DNA of 33,452 bases from Pseudotabrizicola sp. (GCF_030684215.1 NZ_JAUXOV010000058.1:1-33452), one strand, 5' to 3'; shown: positions 7,978 to 17,170, counted from the stretch's first letter. Numbers and translations: made by a program. The notes: generated from the sequence alone by a model not told the origin.

Positions 7978-8548
7978 GGCCGCCCTCCTCTGGTGATGTG
8001 CCGCTGATTCACGCTTCAGGCGGCATTGACGTTGCCGTTGGGATCAACCCCCTTGATCCCGTAGCCTTATACACTGCCTTGCGTGACTTCCCGACGGGAA
8101 ACTGTGAACGTTGGCGTTTTTCGGAGGAATGCTTGGCGCAAGCCGTGGCGCGGTACGGGCTTCCTATTCGGCAACAGCGCGATCGCCACTGGCATCCGGT
8201 GGCAACACAGCTATATCGCTAGCGACAGTTTTCTGCATCGATCTCTCCTAATCCGCGAAGTTCCTCCCGCTGTGGCCAAGCGTTTGTCCCGAGGTGCGAT
8301 ATCCGAAGCTGCCGTACAGATCGCCAGTCGCAGCAACATCCATTCGGCGCATTTGAGCAGGTTTGGCCAGCACGCATCCGAGGGAAGCGGGACATGGTCG
8401 GTGAGCTTTCACAGGCAAAGCGGTTGTTATGTGCTTTGAGGACAGGTCAGATGCCCCAGACGGAGGCAAGATCGTCCCATGCCGGCGCTCTGAAGCTGTA
8501 GTTGTGACTGATGTCAGGACGCAGCCCACAGCCTCACTTGACGGCCCA
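7978..8548. other. gene-poor gap of 571 bases
   Basis: No reading frame here has a convincing ribosome site, family motif or coding-like composition. Short open frames exist on both strands but look like chance or decayed sequence. The methyltransferase promoter must lie at the left end. The rest follows the stop of the winged-helix/TPR regulator, so it may be debris of older genes. Confidence 0.4.
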
Positions 8549-10099
8549 TCAAAAGCCTTGGCGGGTCAATTCGTCTGCGATCTTCGATCTGGACGCGGTG
8601 TCGCGGGTCGGAAATGCGGTGAAGTAATGCGCGGCGCTTGCATCCGGCTTTAGCCGCCGAACCGTTTGCCGCCAGCGCTTTGCCTGTTCGTGCCGCCCGT
8701 CCATGCCGTTCGCAGCCATCGCAATCATGGCGATCAAGTAGTGAGCACCTGGCGTGGTGGCCGCCCTGTCACCCCAGCGGGCAGCAGCGGCATAGTCACC
8801 GGTCTGCATGAACATCTGCGACCGAACGCCGTGGATGCCGTAGAGCAACGGGTCAAGCGGACTCAGCTGTAACGCCAGGTCCAGGCCGGTTTCGGTGGCT
8901 GCAATGTTACCGGTCAACATCGAGGTCATGGCCGAAGAATAGTACGCCTGCGCATAATTTGGGTTCAGCCGGGTCGCACGGTCTAGCCATTCCGCCGCCA
9001 CATCAAGGTCATGGGTCAGCCAATGGGCACGGCCCATGGTAAAATTCGCGAACGGGTCCAGCGGGTCCAGCTCCAGCGCTTGTTCGGCATGGCGCCTTGC
9101 CGCGCGCCTTGCCTCTGCCACATCAGGGCCAAGTCTAAGAAAGGCCTCCAGAAAACTTGTGAAAGACAAGCCCGCATGGGCACGGGCAAATCGCGGGTCC
9201 AGCTTGACCGCTCGCTCAAAGCAACCTGTCGCACGCAGATTATCCTGGGCTGTAAACCGATACAGATTCTGCAATCCCAGATGATAGTTGGCCCAGGCAT
9301 CCAGCGTATCGATAGGGGCCATCTGGGCGACCGTCGCTTCGTTCAGCGGAATGTAGACCTCCAGCGCCGTGACAAGATGCGTGACGATGCGGTTGCGCAG
9401 ATCGTCGATGGCATCAAGCGGTGCAGCAATCCGATCCCCCCAGATCACCTCACTCCGGCTGGCGTCTGAAAGTTCCAGCGTTGCAGCAAGCCTGCGCCCA
9501 TTGGCTTCGATGATCCCGGACAGCACATAACGGGCTCCAAGCGCGGTTGCGACAAATCCCAAGTCCGGGTCAGGCTCGCGGAACCGGAAGGAAGACCCGC
9601 GCGCAATGACTGCCAGCCAGCGCAGATGCGACAGCGCCTGAATGATTTCGCAGGGAATTGCTTCTGCAAGGATCGCGAGGTCTGGTGCCATCGCCAGCGG
9701 ACGAAACGGCAGAATGGCGATCGAAGGCTTGCCGGTCAGCACGTTTTCCGGTTCAGCGGCAGGAAATACTGTGGTGACCTTCGCGGGTGCAGTTTCCTGA
9801 ACTTCGCCCACGAACCGGAAACCCTTGCCGTGCACGGTACGGATCGTCGTCTGCTGGTGGCCATCGTCGCCTACCGCCTGCCGTGCCGACTTTATGCGAC
9901 TGGAAATGCTGGCATCAGAGGCGATGCGCCCCGGCCAGACCTCAGTGGCGATCTCGTCCTTTGTCACCATGCGATCGCGATAACGGACCAGATACACAAG
10001 AAGCGCGAGCACCTGCGGCTCCAACCTCACCGGATCGGTGCCGCGGCGCAATTCGAACCGTTCCCTGTCCAGTTGAAAGTCACCAAAAATCCATGTCAT
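8549..10099 (-). CDS. winged-helix transcriptional regulator with TPR effector domain
   Basis: This is a 516-residue cytoplasmic protein. Residues 1-100 form an OmpR/CadC-type winged-helix DNA-binding domain: FGDFQLDRERFELRRG, then VLALLVYLV, EVWPGR and GKGFRFVGEV. Next comes a TolB-N-terminal/adenylate-cyclase-associated segment beginning SIAILPF (about residue 124). TPR-like helical repeats follow from about 265 to 500 (for example ARAHAGLSF, and LDPLDPFANFTMGRAHW). There is no membrane helix, unlike CadC or ToxR, so it should sense a cytoplasmic ligand or protein through the repeats. It is divergent from the cysteine-synthase-like gene, across a 137-bp gap with a direct repeat, and is the obvious regulator of that cluster. 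Repression or activation cannot be told. Confidence 0.88.
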   Translation of the reverse strand: MTWIFGDFQLDRERFELRRGTDPVRLEPQVLALLVYLVRYRDRMVTKDEIATEVWPGRIASDASISSRIKSARQAVGDDGHQQTTIRTVHGKGFRFVGEVQETAPAKVTTVFPAAEPENVLTGKPSIAILPFRPLAMAPDLAILAEAIPCEIIQALSHLRWLAVIARGSSFRFREPDPDLGFVATALGARYVLSGIIEANGRRLAATLELSDASRSEVIWGDRIAAPLDAIDDLRNRIVTHLVTALEVYIPLNEATVAQMAPIDTLDAWANYHLGLQNLYRFTAQDNLRATGCFERAVKLDPRFARAHAGLSFTSFLEAFLRLGPDVAEARRAARRHAEQALELDPLDPFANFTMGRAHWLTHDLDVAAEWLDRATRLNPNYAQAYYSSAMTSMLTGNIAATETGLDLALQLSPLDPLLYGIHGVRSQMFMQTGDYAAAARWGDRAATTPGAHYLIAMIAMAANGMDGRHEQAKRWRQTVRRLKPDASAAHYFTAFPTRDTASRSKIADELTRQGF

Positions 10100-10146
10100 G
10101 CGGCAGAATACCGCAGAATCGCGCTTTTCTTCAGGGAATCTTCAGG
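10100..10146. promoter_or_regulatory. candidate operator: inverted repeat plus tandem TCTTCAGG repeat
   Basis: TCTTCAGG occurs twice in the same orientation (10128-10135 and 10139-10146) with an 11-bp period, one helical turn. OmpR/PhoB-type winged helices bind tandem direct repeats with this period. A short inverted repeat, GCGG-N7-CCGC (10100-10114), overlaps the regulator's start. Both lie in the gap between the winged-helix/TPR regulator and the PLP-enzyme genes. Confidence 0.5.
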
Positions 10147-10236
10147 AACAGATCAAGCATTTCTCTCCCTGGGACGTACCCTTGCCGACATCGCGGGGCA
10201 TTGGGCCGCGCAAACTGAACAGCGGGGGCCAAGGCT

Positions 10237-11316
10237 ATGGACGCGATGCCGATACGGACCACCAAGGGGCGCGGGATGCTCTACGAGAGCATTCTTGACA
10301 CCGTGGGCGATACGCCCGTCGTGCGGATCAACAACCTCGCGCCCAAGGGAGTGCGAGTTTACGTCAAGGTCGAAGCGTTTAATCCGGCAGCCTCGGTCAA
10401 GGATCGGCTGGCGCTGAACATCATCGAGGCGGCGGAACGCTCGGGCACCTTAAAGCCCGGGCAAACCGTGGTGGAGGCAACCAGCGGCAACACCGGCATC
10501 GGGCTGGCCATGGTCTGCGCGCAGAAGGGCTATCCGCTGGTCGTGACCATGGCCGATAGCTTTTCAATCGAGCGGCGGCGGTTGATGCGCATGATGGGCG
10601 CAAAGGTTGTGCTGACGCCCCGCGCGCAAAAGGGAACCGGCATGTACATGAAGGCGGTGGAACTCGCCGAGAAACATGGCTGGTTTCTGGCGCGTCAGTT
10701 CGAAACGTCTGCAAATGCCGACATCCATGAGGCTACAACAGCGCGTGAAATCATCGGCGATTTCGCGGGAGATCGGCTTGACTATGTTGTGACTGGCTAT
10801 GGCACCGGTGGCACAGTGACAGGTCTTGCGCGCGTGCTGCGCAAGGAAAGGCCGGATACGCGGATCATCCTGACCGAGCCTGTGAACGCCCAACTGGTCG
10901 GCAGTGGCGTGGCGCAGGCGCGCGGCATAGGTGGTGCGCCAGCCGCCAGTCACCCGAGCTTTGAGCCGCATCCGATACAGGGATGGACACCCGATTTCAT
11001 TCCCAACGTCCTTCAGGAATGTCTGGACAGTGGCGGCTATGATGAGCTGATCCCGGTCACGGGCGCGGACGGCGTCGCTTGGGCCAAGAAGCTTGCGCAG
11101 CGCGAAGGCATTCTGACCGGCATCTCAGGCGGCGCGAGCTTTGCCGTAGCGATGGGCATCGCAGAACGAGCAGAGCCGGGGTCCGTCATCCTCGCGATGC
11201 TGCCCGACACAGGCGAGCGCTATCTGACGACGCCGCTTTTTGCCGACATTCCCGAGGACATGGATGCGGACGAGGTGGCGCTGTCGCAATCGACACCTGG
11301 CTTTCAGCTTGGCTGA
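10237..11316 (+). CDS. cysteine synthase-like PLP enzyme (fold type II)
   Basis: This 359-residue enzyme is of the cysteine synthase/cystathionine beta-synthase family. The PLP lysine is Lys55 in NPAASVKDR. The substrate loop is ATSGNTG (81-87) and the phosphate-binding loop is GYGTGGTVTG. Beta-replacement on an activated serine is expected. The nucleophile is uncertain: the MADSFSIERRRLMR region replaces the usual cysteine-synthase MPETMS stretch. An alternative start at 10276 (MLYESILDTVGDTP) begins where most family members begin, and has GGGGCGCGGG just before it. The first 13 residues may therefore be untranslated. A decarboxylase gene follows 34 bp later, suggesting that the product amino acid is decarboxylated rather than used for protein. 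Confidence 0.88.
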   Translation: MDAMPIRTTKGRGMLYESILDTVGDTPVVRINNLAPKGVRVYVKVEAFNPAASVKDRLALNIIEAAERSGTLKPGQTVVEATSGNTGIGLAMVCAQKGYPLVVTMADSFSIERRRLMRMMGAKVVLTPRAQKGTGMYMKAVELAEKHGWFLARQFETSANADIHEATTAREIIGDFAGDRLDYVVTGYGTGGTVTGLARVLRKERPDTRIILTEPVNAQLVGSGVAQARGIGGAPAASHPSFEPHPIQGWTPDFIPNVLQECLDSGGYDELIPVTGADGVAWAKKLAQREGILTGISGGASFAVAMGIAERAEPGSVILAMLPDTGERYLTTPLFADIPEDMDADEVALSQSTPGFQLG

Positions 11317-11350
11317 ATGCAGCAAAAGATCGCAGCGCCGGGGGTAGGTC

Positions 11351-12844
11351 ATGACAATGCAAGACACCAATTTCGCGGAAGAGACTCTGGATCCCTCCAA
11401 CTGGGATGCCACCCGGGCACTGGCCCACCGGATGGTCGACGACGCCATCGACCATCTGAACAGTGTGCGCGACCGACCCTTGTGGCAAGAGATGCCCTTG
11501 TCTGCCCGCGCGGGCTTTGACGGCCTGTTGCCGCAAGTGCCGCTGCCGCTGGACGAGGTCTATTCCGAGATCACCGCCCATCTGATGCCGCATCCGATGG
11601 GCAATATCCATCCACGATTCTGGATGTGGTACATGGGGGCCGGGAACTTCACCGGCGCGCTGGCCGATTTTCTGGCGGCAATCGACGGGTCGAACCTTGG
11701 CGGCGGCAATATGGCGGCAGGTTTGGTGGATCGACAGGTTACCGGCTGGATCCGCGACATGATGGGTTTTCCCGAAGGTGCCAGCGGCACGCTGGTGAAC
11801 GGCGGATCGATGGCAAATATCATCGGCCTGATGGCGGCCCGCAACGCCATGGCCGGCGTCGATCTGCGACAAGAGGGGGTGGACGCCATGCCGCAGTCCT
11901 TGCGGTTCTACGCCTCGGATCAGGTTCACAGCTGCCATTACAAGGCGATGAACCTGCTGGGCTTGGGGAAGAAATCCCTGTGCAAGATCCCATCAGACGA
12001 CGCCTTCCGCATGGATCTGGGCGCGCTGAAGACCCAAATCCGTGCAGACCGTGATCATGGCATCAAACCGGCTTGCGTGATCGCAACGGCAGGTACCACC
12101 AACACCGGATCGATCGATAATCTGTCCGCCATCGCCGACCTTTGCGCAGCGGAAGGGCTGTGGATGCATATCGATGGTTGTATCGGCGCGCTGATCGTTC
12201 TGGCACCCGAGCATCGCCATCTGGTCACGGGCATTGAACGCGCGGATTCCCTTGCCCTCGATCTGCACAAGGGGCTTCAGGCGCCCTTCGACGTGGGGTG
12301 CACGCTGGTGCGCGACCGCAGACAGCATCGGATCACCTTTGCCGAAGATGCTGAGTATCTGCAAAAGATGTCACGCGGCATCGCGGCGGCGGAATTCCTG
12401 CATGACTATAGCCTGGACACGACGCGCGGCTTTCGCGCGTTGAAGGTCTGGATGATGCTCAAGGAACAGGGGGCCCAGAAATTCGGGCGGCTGATCGATC
12501 AGGGAATCGCACAGGCGCAGTATCTGACGGGACTGATCGCGCTCCAACCGCTGCTGGAGCAGATGGCACCGACCGTGGTCGACATCGTCTGTTTTCGCTT
12601 CAATCCCGGCGGAATTGACGAAAGCGCGCTGCGCGCGTTGAACACCGAGATCATGCTGCGGATGCAGGAGACAGGTGTTGCCGCCGTCTCGGACACCACG
12701 GTGAAAGGGCGTCACTGCCTGCGTGTAGCGATCTGCAACCACCGGACCAGACGCACGGATCTAGACCTGTTGGTGCAAGAAGTTCTTCGGATCGGCAGCG
12801 AACTTGTGGCAACTTCGATTGCAACGACGTCAGGCAGTCGATGA
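11351..12844 (+). CDS. group II PLP-dependent amino acid decarboxylase
   Basis: This 497-residue enzyme is of the aromatic-L-amino-acid/glutamate/cysteine-sulfinate decarboxylase family (fold type I). The PLP Schiff-base lysine is Lys307 in LDLHKGLQAPF. MHIDGCIGA supplies the cofactor-binding Asp, and HPRFWMWYMG and TLVNGGSMANI are family landmarks near the substrate and phosphate sites. It should remove the alpha-carboxyl group of an amino acid, giving an amine. Specificity is not readable from sequence. Coupled to the upstream cysteine-synthase-like enzyme, cysteate, cysteine sulfinate or 2,3-diaminopropionate would be chemically sensible substrates; this is inference. A decayed second copy lies at 16575-17090, beyond the FAD-enzyme gene. 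Confidence 0.9.
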   Translation: MTMQDTNFAEETLDPSNWDATRALAHRMVDDAIDHLNSVRDRPLWQEMPLSARAGFDGLLPQVPLPLDEVYSEITAHLMPHPMGNIHPRFWMWYMGAGNFTGALADFLAAIDGSNLGGGNMAAGLVDRQVTGWIRDMMGFPEGASGTLVNGGSMANIIGLMAARNAMAGVDLRQEGVDAMPQSLRFYASDQVHSCHYKAMNLLGLGKKSLCKIPSDDAFRMDLGALKTQIRADRDHGIKPACVIATAGTTNTGSIDNLSAIADLCAAEGLWMHIDGCIGALIVLAPEHRHLVTGIERADSLALDLHKGLQAPFDVGCTLVRDRRQHRITFAEDAEYLQKMSRGIAAAEFLHDYSLDTTRGFRALKVWMMLKEQGAQKFGRLIDQGIAQAQYLTGLIALQPLLEQMAPTVVDIVCFRFNPGGIDESALRALNTEIMLRMQETGVAAVSDTTVKGRHCLRVAICNHRTRRTDLDLLVQEVLRIGSELVATSIATTSGSR

Positions 12845-12910
12845 AGCCGTTCCGGATTTGAGCCAAGGCGCAAGCCCGGGCAAGGCTGCGGCAAAAGCAG
12901 GAGGATCAAC

Positions 12911-14554
12911 ATGGACTACTTCGATCTGGGAAGCTTTTCACGCAAGATCACCACGAGCCGGACCGAGGCGCAGCTCTGGTTCGACCGGGGCTTGGTCTGG
13001 CTCTACGGTTTCAACCACGAAGAGGCGATTGTCTGCTTCGAGAACGTGCTGCAGTACGATGCCGATTGCGTCATGGCGCACTGGGGGATCGCCCATGCCA
13101 TCGGGCCGAACTACAACAAGCTATGGGAGTTCTTCAGCCCCGAGGAGAAGGTTGCCGCGCTGGACAGGGCGCATCTGTCGCTGAAACGGGCGGCAGCGGT
13201 GGCTGACCGCGCCACACCGGCAGAACATGCGATACTGATGGCACTGGCCGCGCGGTTTCCGACCGATCCCGCGATCGAGGATTACGGGCCGTGGAACGAC
13301 GCCTTCGCCGAAGAGATGCGACGGGTCCATGCGGCGTTTCCCGATGATCTGGACGTGACGGCGATCTATGCCGAGGCTCTGATGAACCGCACCCCTTGGA
13401 AGCTCTGGGATCTGCAAGCGCGCGGACCGGCTAAGGGGGCATCGACACTTGAAGCGCAGACAGTGTTGGAGGGTGCCTTGGCCCATGACCCCGCCGCGTG
13501 GGATCATCCGGGCCTTCTACACTTGTATATCCACCTGATGGAAATGTCGCCGACACCCGAAAAGGCCCTGCGGCACGGTGACCGGCTGGTGGACCTGGTT
13601 CCCGACTCGGGCCATCTGGTGCACATGGCCACACATATCGACGTCCTATGCGGCGATTATCACAACGTGATCTCGCGCAATCTGCGTGCCACAGTCGTTG
13701 ACCGGAAATACTTCCACCATGCTGGCGGTGAGAATTTCTACACGATCTACCGCATCCACAATCTGCATTTCGTGATCTACGGCGCGATGTTCCAAGCCCG
13801 CCCGACCACGGCCCTGGCAGCGGCTGCGGCGCTGCGCGAGGCACTCCCCTACCCGGTGGTCCGATATATGCCCGAATTCTTTGAGGCATTCATCGGCATG
13901 AAATTCCACGTGCTGGTCCGGTTTGGCCGCTGGCACGAGATCTTGGACGAGCCTTTTCCCCCCGACCCCGCACTCTACTGCTTCACCACCGCCCTGCTTC
14001 ATTATGCCCGGACAGTCGCACTGGCAAATCTTGGTCGTATCGAAGAGGCCCGCGCTGAGCGCGAGGCCTTTGCATCCGCTCAACAGGCCGTTCCTGAGGG
14101 GTGGATGATGTTCAACAATCCCTGCTCGGCGGTCTTGCTGGTGGCCGAACAGATGATGCTTGGCGAACTTGCCTATAAATCGGGACACACCGAGAAGGGG
14201 CTGGAACACCTGCGCTCCGCCGTACTGTTGGACGACGACATGCTGTATGACGAACCTTGGGGCTGGATGCAGCCGACTCGCCACGCTCTTGGCGCCTTGC
14301 TTATGGAGGCAGACAGGTATGCCGAAGCCGAGGCGGTTTATCGAGCCGATTTGGGCCTTGACCAGACCCTGCCACGCCCCTGCCAGCATCCGCGCAACGT
14401 CTGGAGCCTGCACGGGCTGGACGAATGCCTGCGCCGACGCGACGAAACGGTAGAAAGGCGTCATGTGAGGCAGCTGCTGGATCAAGCGTTGGCGCGGGCC
14501 GAGGTGGTTATCCTGGCGTCTTGCTATTGCCGCGCCAAGAAGGGCGCCGCGTGA
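12911..14554 (+). CDS. TPR-repeat protein of unknown function
   Basis: This 547-residue soluble protein has no signal peptide and consists almost entirely of helical TPR-like repeats. Examples are EAQLWFDRGLVWLYGFNHEEA near the start, then ENVLQYDADCVMAHWG, and LLHLYIHLMEMSPTPEKAL in the middle. His-rich positions (HLVHMATHIDV and HHAGGENFYTIYRIHNLHF) are conserved-looking and could bind a metal or substrate, but no catalytic motif is recognised. AGGAGG lies 7 bases before the ATG. It follows the decarboxylase by 66 bp on the same strand, so a shared transcript is likely. The family is widespread as a TPR domain protein without a known role. A scaffold or chaperone for the neighbouring enzymes is possible. 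Confidence 0.85.
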   Translation: MDYFDLGSFSRKITTSRTEAQLWFDRGLVWLYGFNHEEAIVCFENVLQYDADCVMAHWGIAHAIGPNYNKLWEFFSPEEKVAALDRAHLSLKRAAAVADRATPAEHAILMALAARFPTDPAIEDYGPWNDAFAEEMRRVHAAFPDDLDVTAIYAEALMNRTPWKLWDLQARGPAKGASTLEAQTVLEGALAHDPAAWDHPGLLHLYIHLMEMSPTPEKALRHGDRLVDLVPDSGHLVHMATHIDVLCGDYHNVISRNLRATVVDRKYFHHAGGENFYTIYRIHNLHFVIYGAMFQARPTTALAAAAALREALPYPVVRYMPEFFEAFIGMKFHVLVRFGRWHEILDEPFPPDPALYCFTTALLHYARTVALANLGRIEEARAEREAFASAQQAVPEGWMMFNNPCSAVLLVAEQMMLGELAYKSGHTEKGLEHLRSAVLLDDDMLYDEPWGWMQPTRHALGALLMEADRYAEAEAVYRADLGLDQTLPRPCQHPRNVWSLHGLDECLRRRDETVERRHVRQLLDQALARAEVVILASCYCRAKKGAA

Positions 14555-14863
14555 AATCAGGCGAAGTTGTTCGCATGATCGCCATACTTCGAACATTCGC
14601 TGAGGCCGGCCATTTGATCCATCTCAAACAAAAATGCTCCTGTTACTTGAAAACTTGTATAGTCGAAGCGAAAAATACGAGGTGCCTGCCATTCCTGCCA
14701 CCGGCGCAATATGCTGAGCGCGCACGGACCTGCACCTGCCCTTCAGCGATAAGAGAGTCTTCGGACAGCGCTATGTAAACCTGCTATGATAATCCGATCT
14801 TGGTGACTGACGGGGACATGATTATGGCGCCCGGAATCGGGCCTAAGAGGGGAGTACACGGTA
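14555..14863 (+). promoter_or_regulatory. 309-bp gap with a hairpin before the FAD enzyme
   Basis: No gene is seen in this gap. Just before the AGGGGAG ribosome site of the FAD enzyme there is a small hairpin, GCCCG-GAAT-CGGGC (14829-14842). It would sit in the leader RNA and could affect translation. The gap is long enough for the FAD-enzyme gene to have its own promoter, although I could not pick one with confidence. Confidence 0.4.
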
Positions 14864-16246
14864 ATGACAGCACTGGTGAACCGCGCCGGGCATTCGGTCG
14901 CGGAAGAAGCAATTTCGGCTTTGGCATCGGACCTCGCAGGCAAGGTCATCGGTCCTGACGATGCGGACTACGATCAGGTACGGCGGATCTGGAATGCAAT
15001 GATAGAACGCCACCCCGGTCTGATAGTGCGGTGCCGAGGCGTGGCGGACGTCATCCAGGCGGTCAAATTCGCGGCCGAACATGATATTCTGGTCGCCGTG
15101 CGCGGCGGTGGGCACAATGTCGCTGGCCGTGCGCTTTGCAATGGTGGGCTGGTTATCGACCTTTCCGACATGCGCGGCGTATTCGTCGATCCCACGGAAC
15201 GCGTCGTGCATGTGCAGGGAGGCGCTACACTCGGCGACGTCGATCGTGAGACCCATCTTCACGGGCTGGCTGTGCCACTTGGCGTTGTATCGAAGACAGG
15301 CATCGGCGGGCTGACTTTGGGCGGCGGCGTCGGCTGGCTGGTCCGTCGCTACGGGCCTACCTGCGACAATGTCGTGGCCTTTGACGTGGTCTCTGCCAAC
15401 GGCGTGCTGATGACTGCCAGCGCGACCCAGAATCCGGACCTGTTCTGGGCGCTCCGTGGCGGCGGCGGCAATTTTGGCGTCGTCACGGCGTTCACCTACC
15501 GGGCCTACCCGGTCTCGACGGTCACGGGCGGCCTGCTCGTTTACCCGCGCGAAATGGCAGTCGCAGTGCTGCGCAATTATCGGGACTATGTGGCCGGCGC
15601 GCCCGACACAGTCACTGCATATGCAGCAATGCTGACTACGCCAGACGGGATGCCGGCTGTTGCGATAGTTGCGTGTCATTCGGGTGACCCGGACGAGGCC
15701 CAGCGTGACCTCGCCCCTCTCAGGACCTTCGGCCCACCGATTCTGGATGCGATCCAGCCGATGCCATTCCCGGTAATGCAGAAACTCCTTGATGGTGCTT
15801 TCCCGGACGGCACCCGCAACTACTGGAAGTCGGCCTTCGTCAACGAACTGAGCGACGCTGCAATCGATGTGCTGGTTGCCCAAGCCGATGCCATGCGCTC
15901 ACCTTTGTCGAGCGTTGTCATCGAGTATTATTGCGGCGCCGCTGGTCGCAGTGGTGCAGCGTCAAGCGCGTTCGGGCACCGTTCGGCCGAATTCGATATC
16001 GGCCTCATGCCGCAATGGACCGATCCGGCCGAGGATCACCTGCACATGGACTGGGCCAAATCGACGAGCGATGCGCTCCAACCCTTCTCGAACGGGGGCT
16101 ACTATGCCAATTTCCTGGCCGACGAGAAACCGGATGTCATTCGCGCCGCTTTTGGCGAAAACTATGACCGGCTGGCGAAGATCAAGGCGACCTATGATCC
16201 GAAGAACTTCTTCAGCCAGAACCTGAACATCAGCCCTGCTGCTTGA
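14864..16246 (+). CDS. FAD-linked oxidoreductase, BBE-like
   Basis: This 460-residue protein is of the vanillyl-alcohol-oxidase/berberine-bridge (BBE) superfamily. The FAD domain has the R-GGGHNVAG motif, in which His84 is the usual site of covalent FAD attachment. GIGGLTLGGGVGWLVRRYG follows at about 146-164. The C-terminal BBE motif is YANFLADEKP with YDPKNFFSQNLNI at about 440-455. The cysteine that makes the second bond in bicovalent members appears to be Ser143 or absent, so FAD is probably bound through His84 alone. No export signal is seen. Such enzymes oxidise alcohols, sugars or amines with O2. Being downstream of the decarboxylase, it could oxidise the resulting amine or a derivative, but this is inference. 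Confidence 0.88.
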   Translation: MTALVNRAGHSVAEEAISALASDLAGKVIGPDDADYDQVRRIWNAMIERHPGLIVRCRGVADVIQAVKFAAEHDILVAVRGGGHNVAGRALCNGGLVIDLSDMRGVFVDPTERVVHVQGGATLGDVDRETHLHGLAVPLGVVSKTGIGGLTLGGGVGWLVRRYGPTCDNVVAFDVVSANGVLMTASATQNPDLFWALRGGGGNFGVVTAFTYRAYPVSTVTGGLLVYPREMAVAVLRNYRDYVAGAPDTVTAYAAMLTTPDGMPAVAIVACHSGDPDEAQRDLAPLRTFGPPILDAIQPMPFPVMQKLLDGAFPDGTRNYWKSAFVNELSDAAIDVLVAQADAMRSPLSSVVIEYYCGAAGRSGAASSAFGHRSAEFDIGLMPQWTDPAEDHLHMDWAKSTSDALQPFSNGGYYANFLADEKPDVIRAAFGENYDRLAKIKATYDPKNFFSQNLNISPAA

Positions 16247-16380
16247 CCAGTCTGGAGCCACGGCGGAACGTGAACCAAGAGTTACCGGCTCATTCAATCG
16301 TGCTCTTCACGGAGATGGCTCGCAACCGAAACCTTTTTCATTTGGATGCCCGTCTGAAGAGTCACAGCCGTCTGGTTGCA

Positions 16381-16488
16381 TCACCATGTAAGAGCATGCT
16401 GTCGCAACGTGACAGCGTGTCCGAGACGCTTGGTGTTCCGGCAGATGTTGACGGTGGCGAGCAGATTCAGACCTGCAATGCGGAGGCG
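16381..16488 (-). pseudogene. C-terminal scrap of a Tn3-family transposase
   Basis: The minus strand encodes LRIAGLNLLATVNICRNTKR and continues LGHAV up to a stop codon. It matches the conserved Tn3 TnpA C-terminal pattern (AGLNLLxAxIxYWNTxxLxxAV), in which 'NT' and 'LNL' are the anchor residues. The usual SPLGWEHI and TGDY/EY motifs beyond it are missing. Only about 30 residues remain, so this is a relic of a transposon that once adjoined the locus. The flanking 16247-16574 stretch has no gene I can support. Confidence 0.5.
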
Positions 16489-16574
16489 TTTCCTTCAGTA
16501 GTGGGGTCACAGATTTCGTCTTGGCGCCGGATGTGCAAGGCGTCCTTCAACGCGTGATGTGGCTCGCCCTTGTT

Positions 16575-17090
16575 GATGCCGATCTGTGCGCTGAGCAAGG
16601 GCTGTAGCTGCATGCCGATGGCAGCATCTGAAGATCTTCGCGGAAGATGCCGAGTACCTCCTAGAAAATGTCACTTGGCATTGCTGCGGCAGAGTTCCTG
16701 TGCTGTTACAATCTGGATAGAACACGGAGATTCCGGGCGCTCAAGATCTGGATGATGATCATGGCGCGTGGCCAAGTTCGGGCGGCTGATCGATCAGGGC
16801 ATCGCTGAGGTCCAGTATCGGATCAGGTTGATGGCGCATGAACCTGCCTTGGAGTTGTTGACCCCGAGTTGAACGACCTCGTGTGTTTTCGGTTCAATCC
16901 CGGTGTTCTCGATGAGGGGACGCCGCCAGCCCTCAACGTTGAGATCATGTTACAGCGCTCGGATGCGGGAATTGCAGCCGTGTCAGATAGCACCGTGAAG
17001 GACACCTCTGCCTGCGTGACACAATCTGCAAGGACTGGACAACGAGCAAAGACATCGACCTGCTGGAGGAAACAGTGTTGCGATTGAGTG
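16575..17090 (+). pseudogene. decayed second copy of the group II PLP decarboxylase
   Basis: Translated piecewise, this stretch matches the intact decarboxylase at 11351-12844: DADLCAEQGL, then FAEDAEYLLE, then FRALKIWMMI, FGRLIDQGIAEVQY, CFRFNPGVLDEGTPPALNVE and SDAGIAAVSDSTVKD. Stop codons, frameshifts and a deletion spanning the PLP lysine region interrupt it. The N-terminal half is missing. The similarity to the intact gene is moderate, so the duplication, or the import of a related cluster, is old. Confidence 0.85.
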
Positions 17091-17170
17091 TCGTCGCTCC
17101 ATCGACTTTACGATCCTGAAATAGCTGTCGCGCTGCTGGAAACGGCGAACTCGCGGTGTCAATGGGAACG

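Noticed and set aside
8248-8529. A 93-codon frame on the minus strand in the gene-poor gap
   Set aside because: No ribosome site, no recognisable family, and composition unlike neighbouring genes. Treated as noise.
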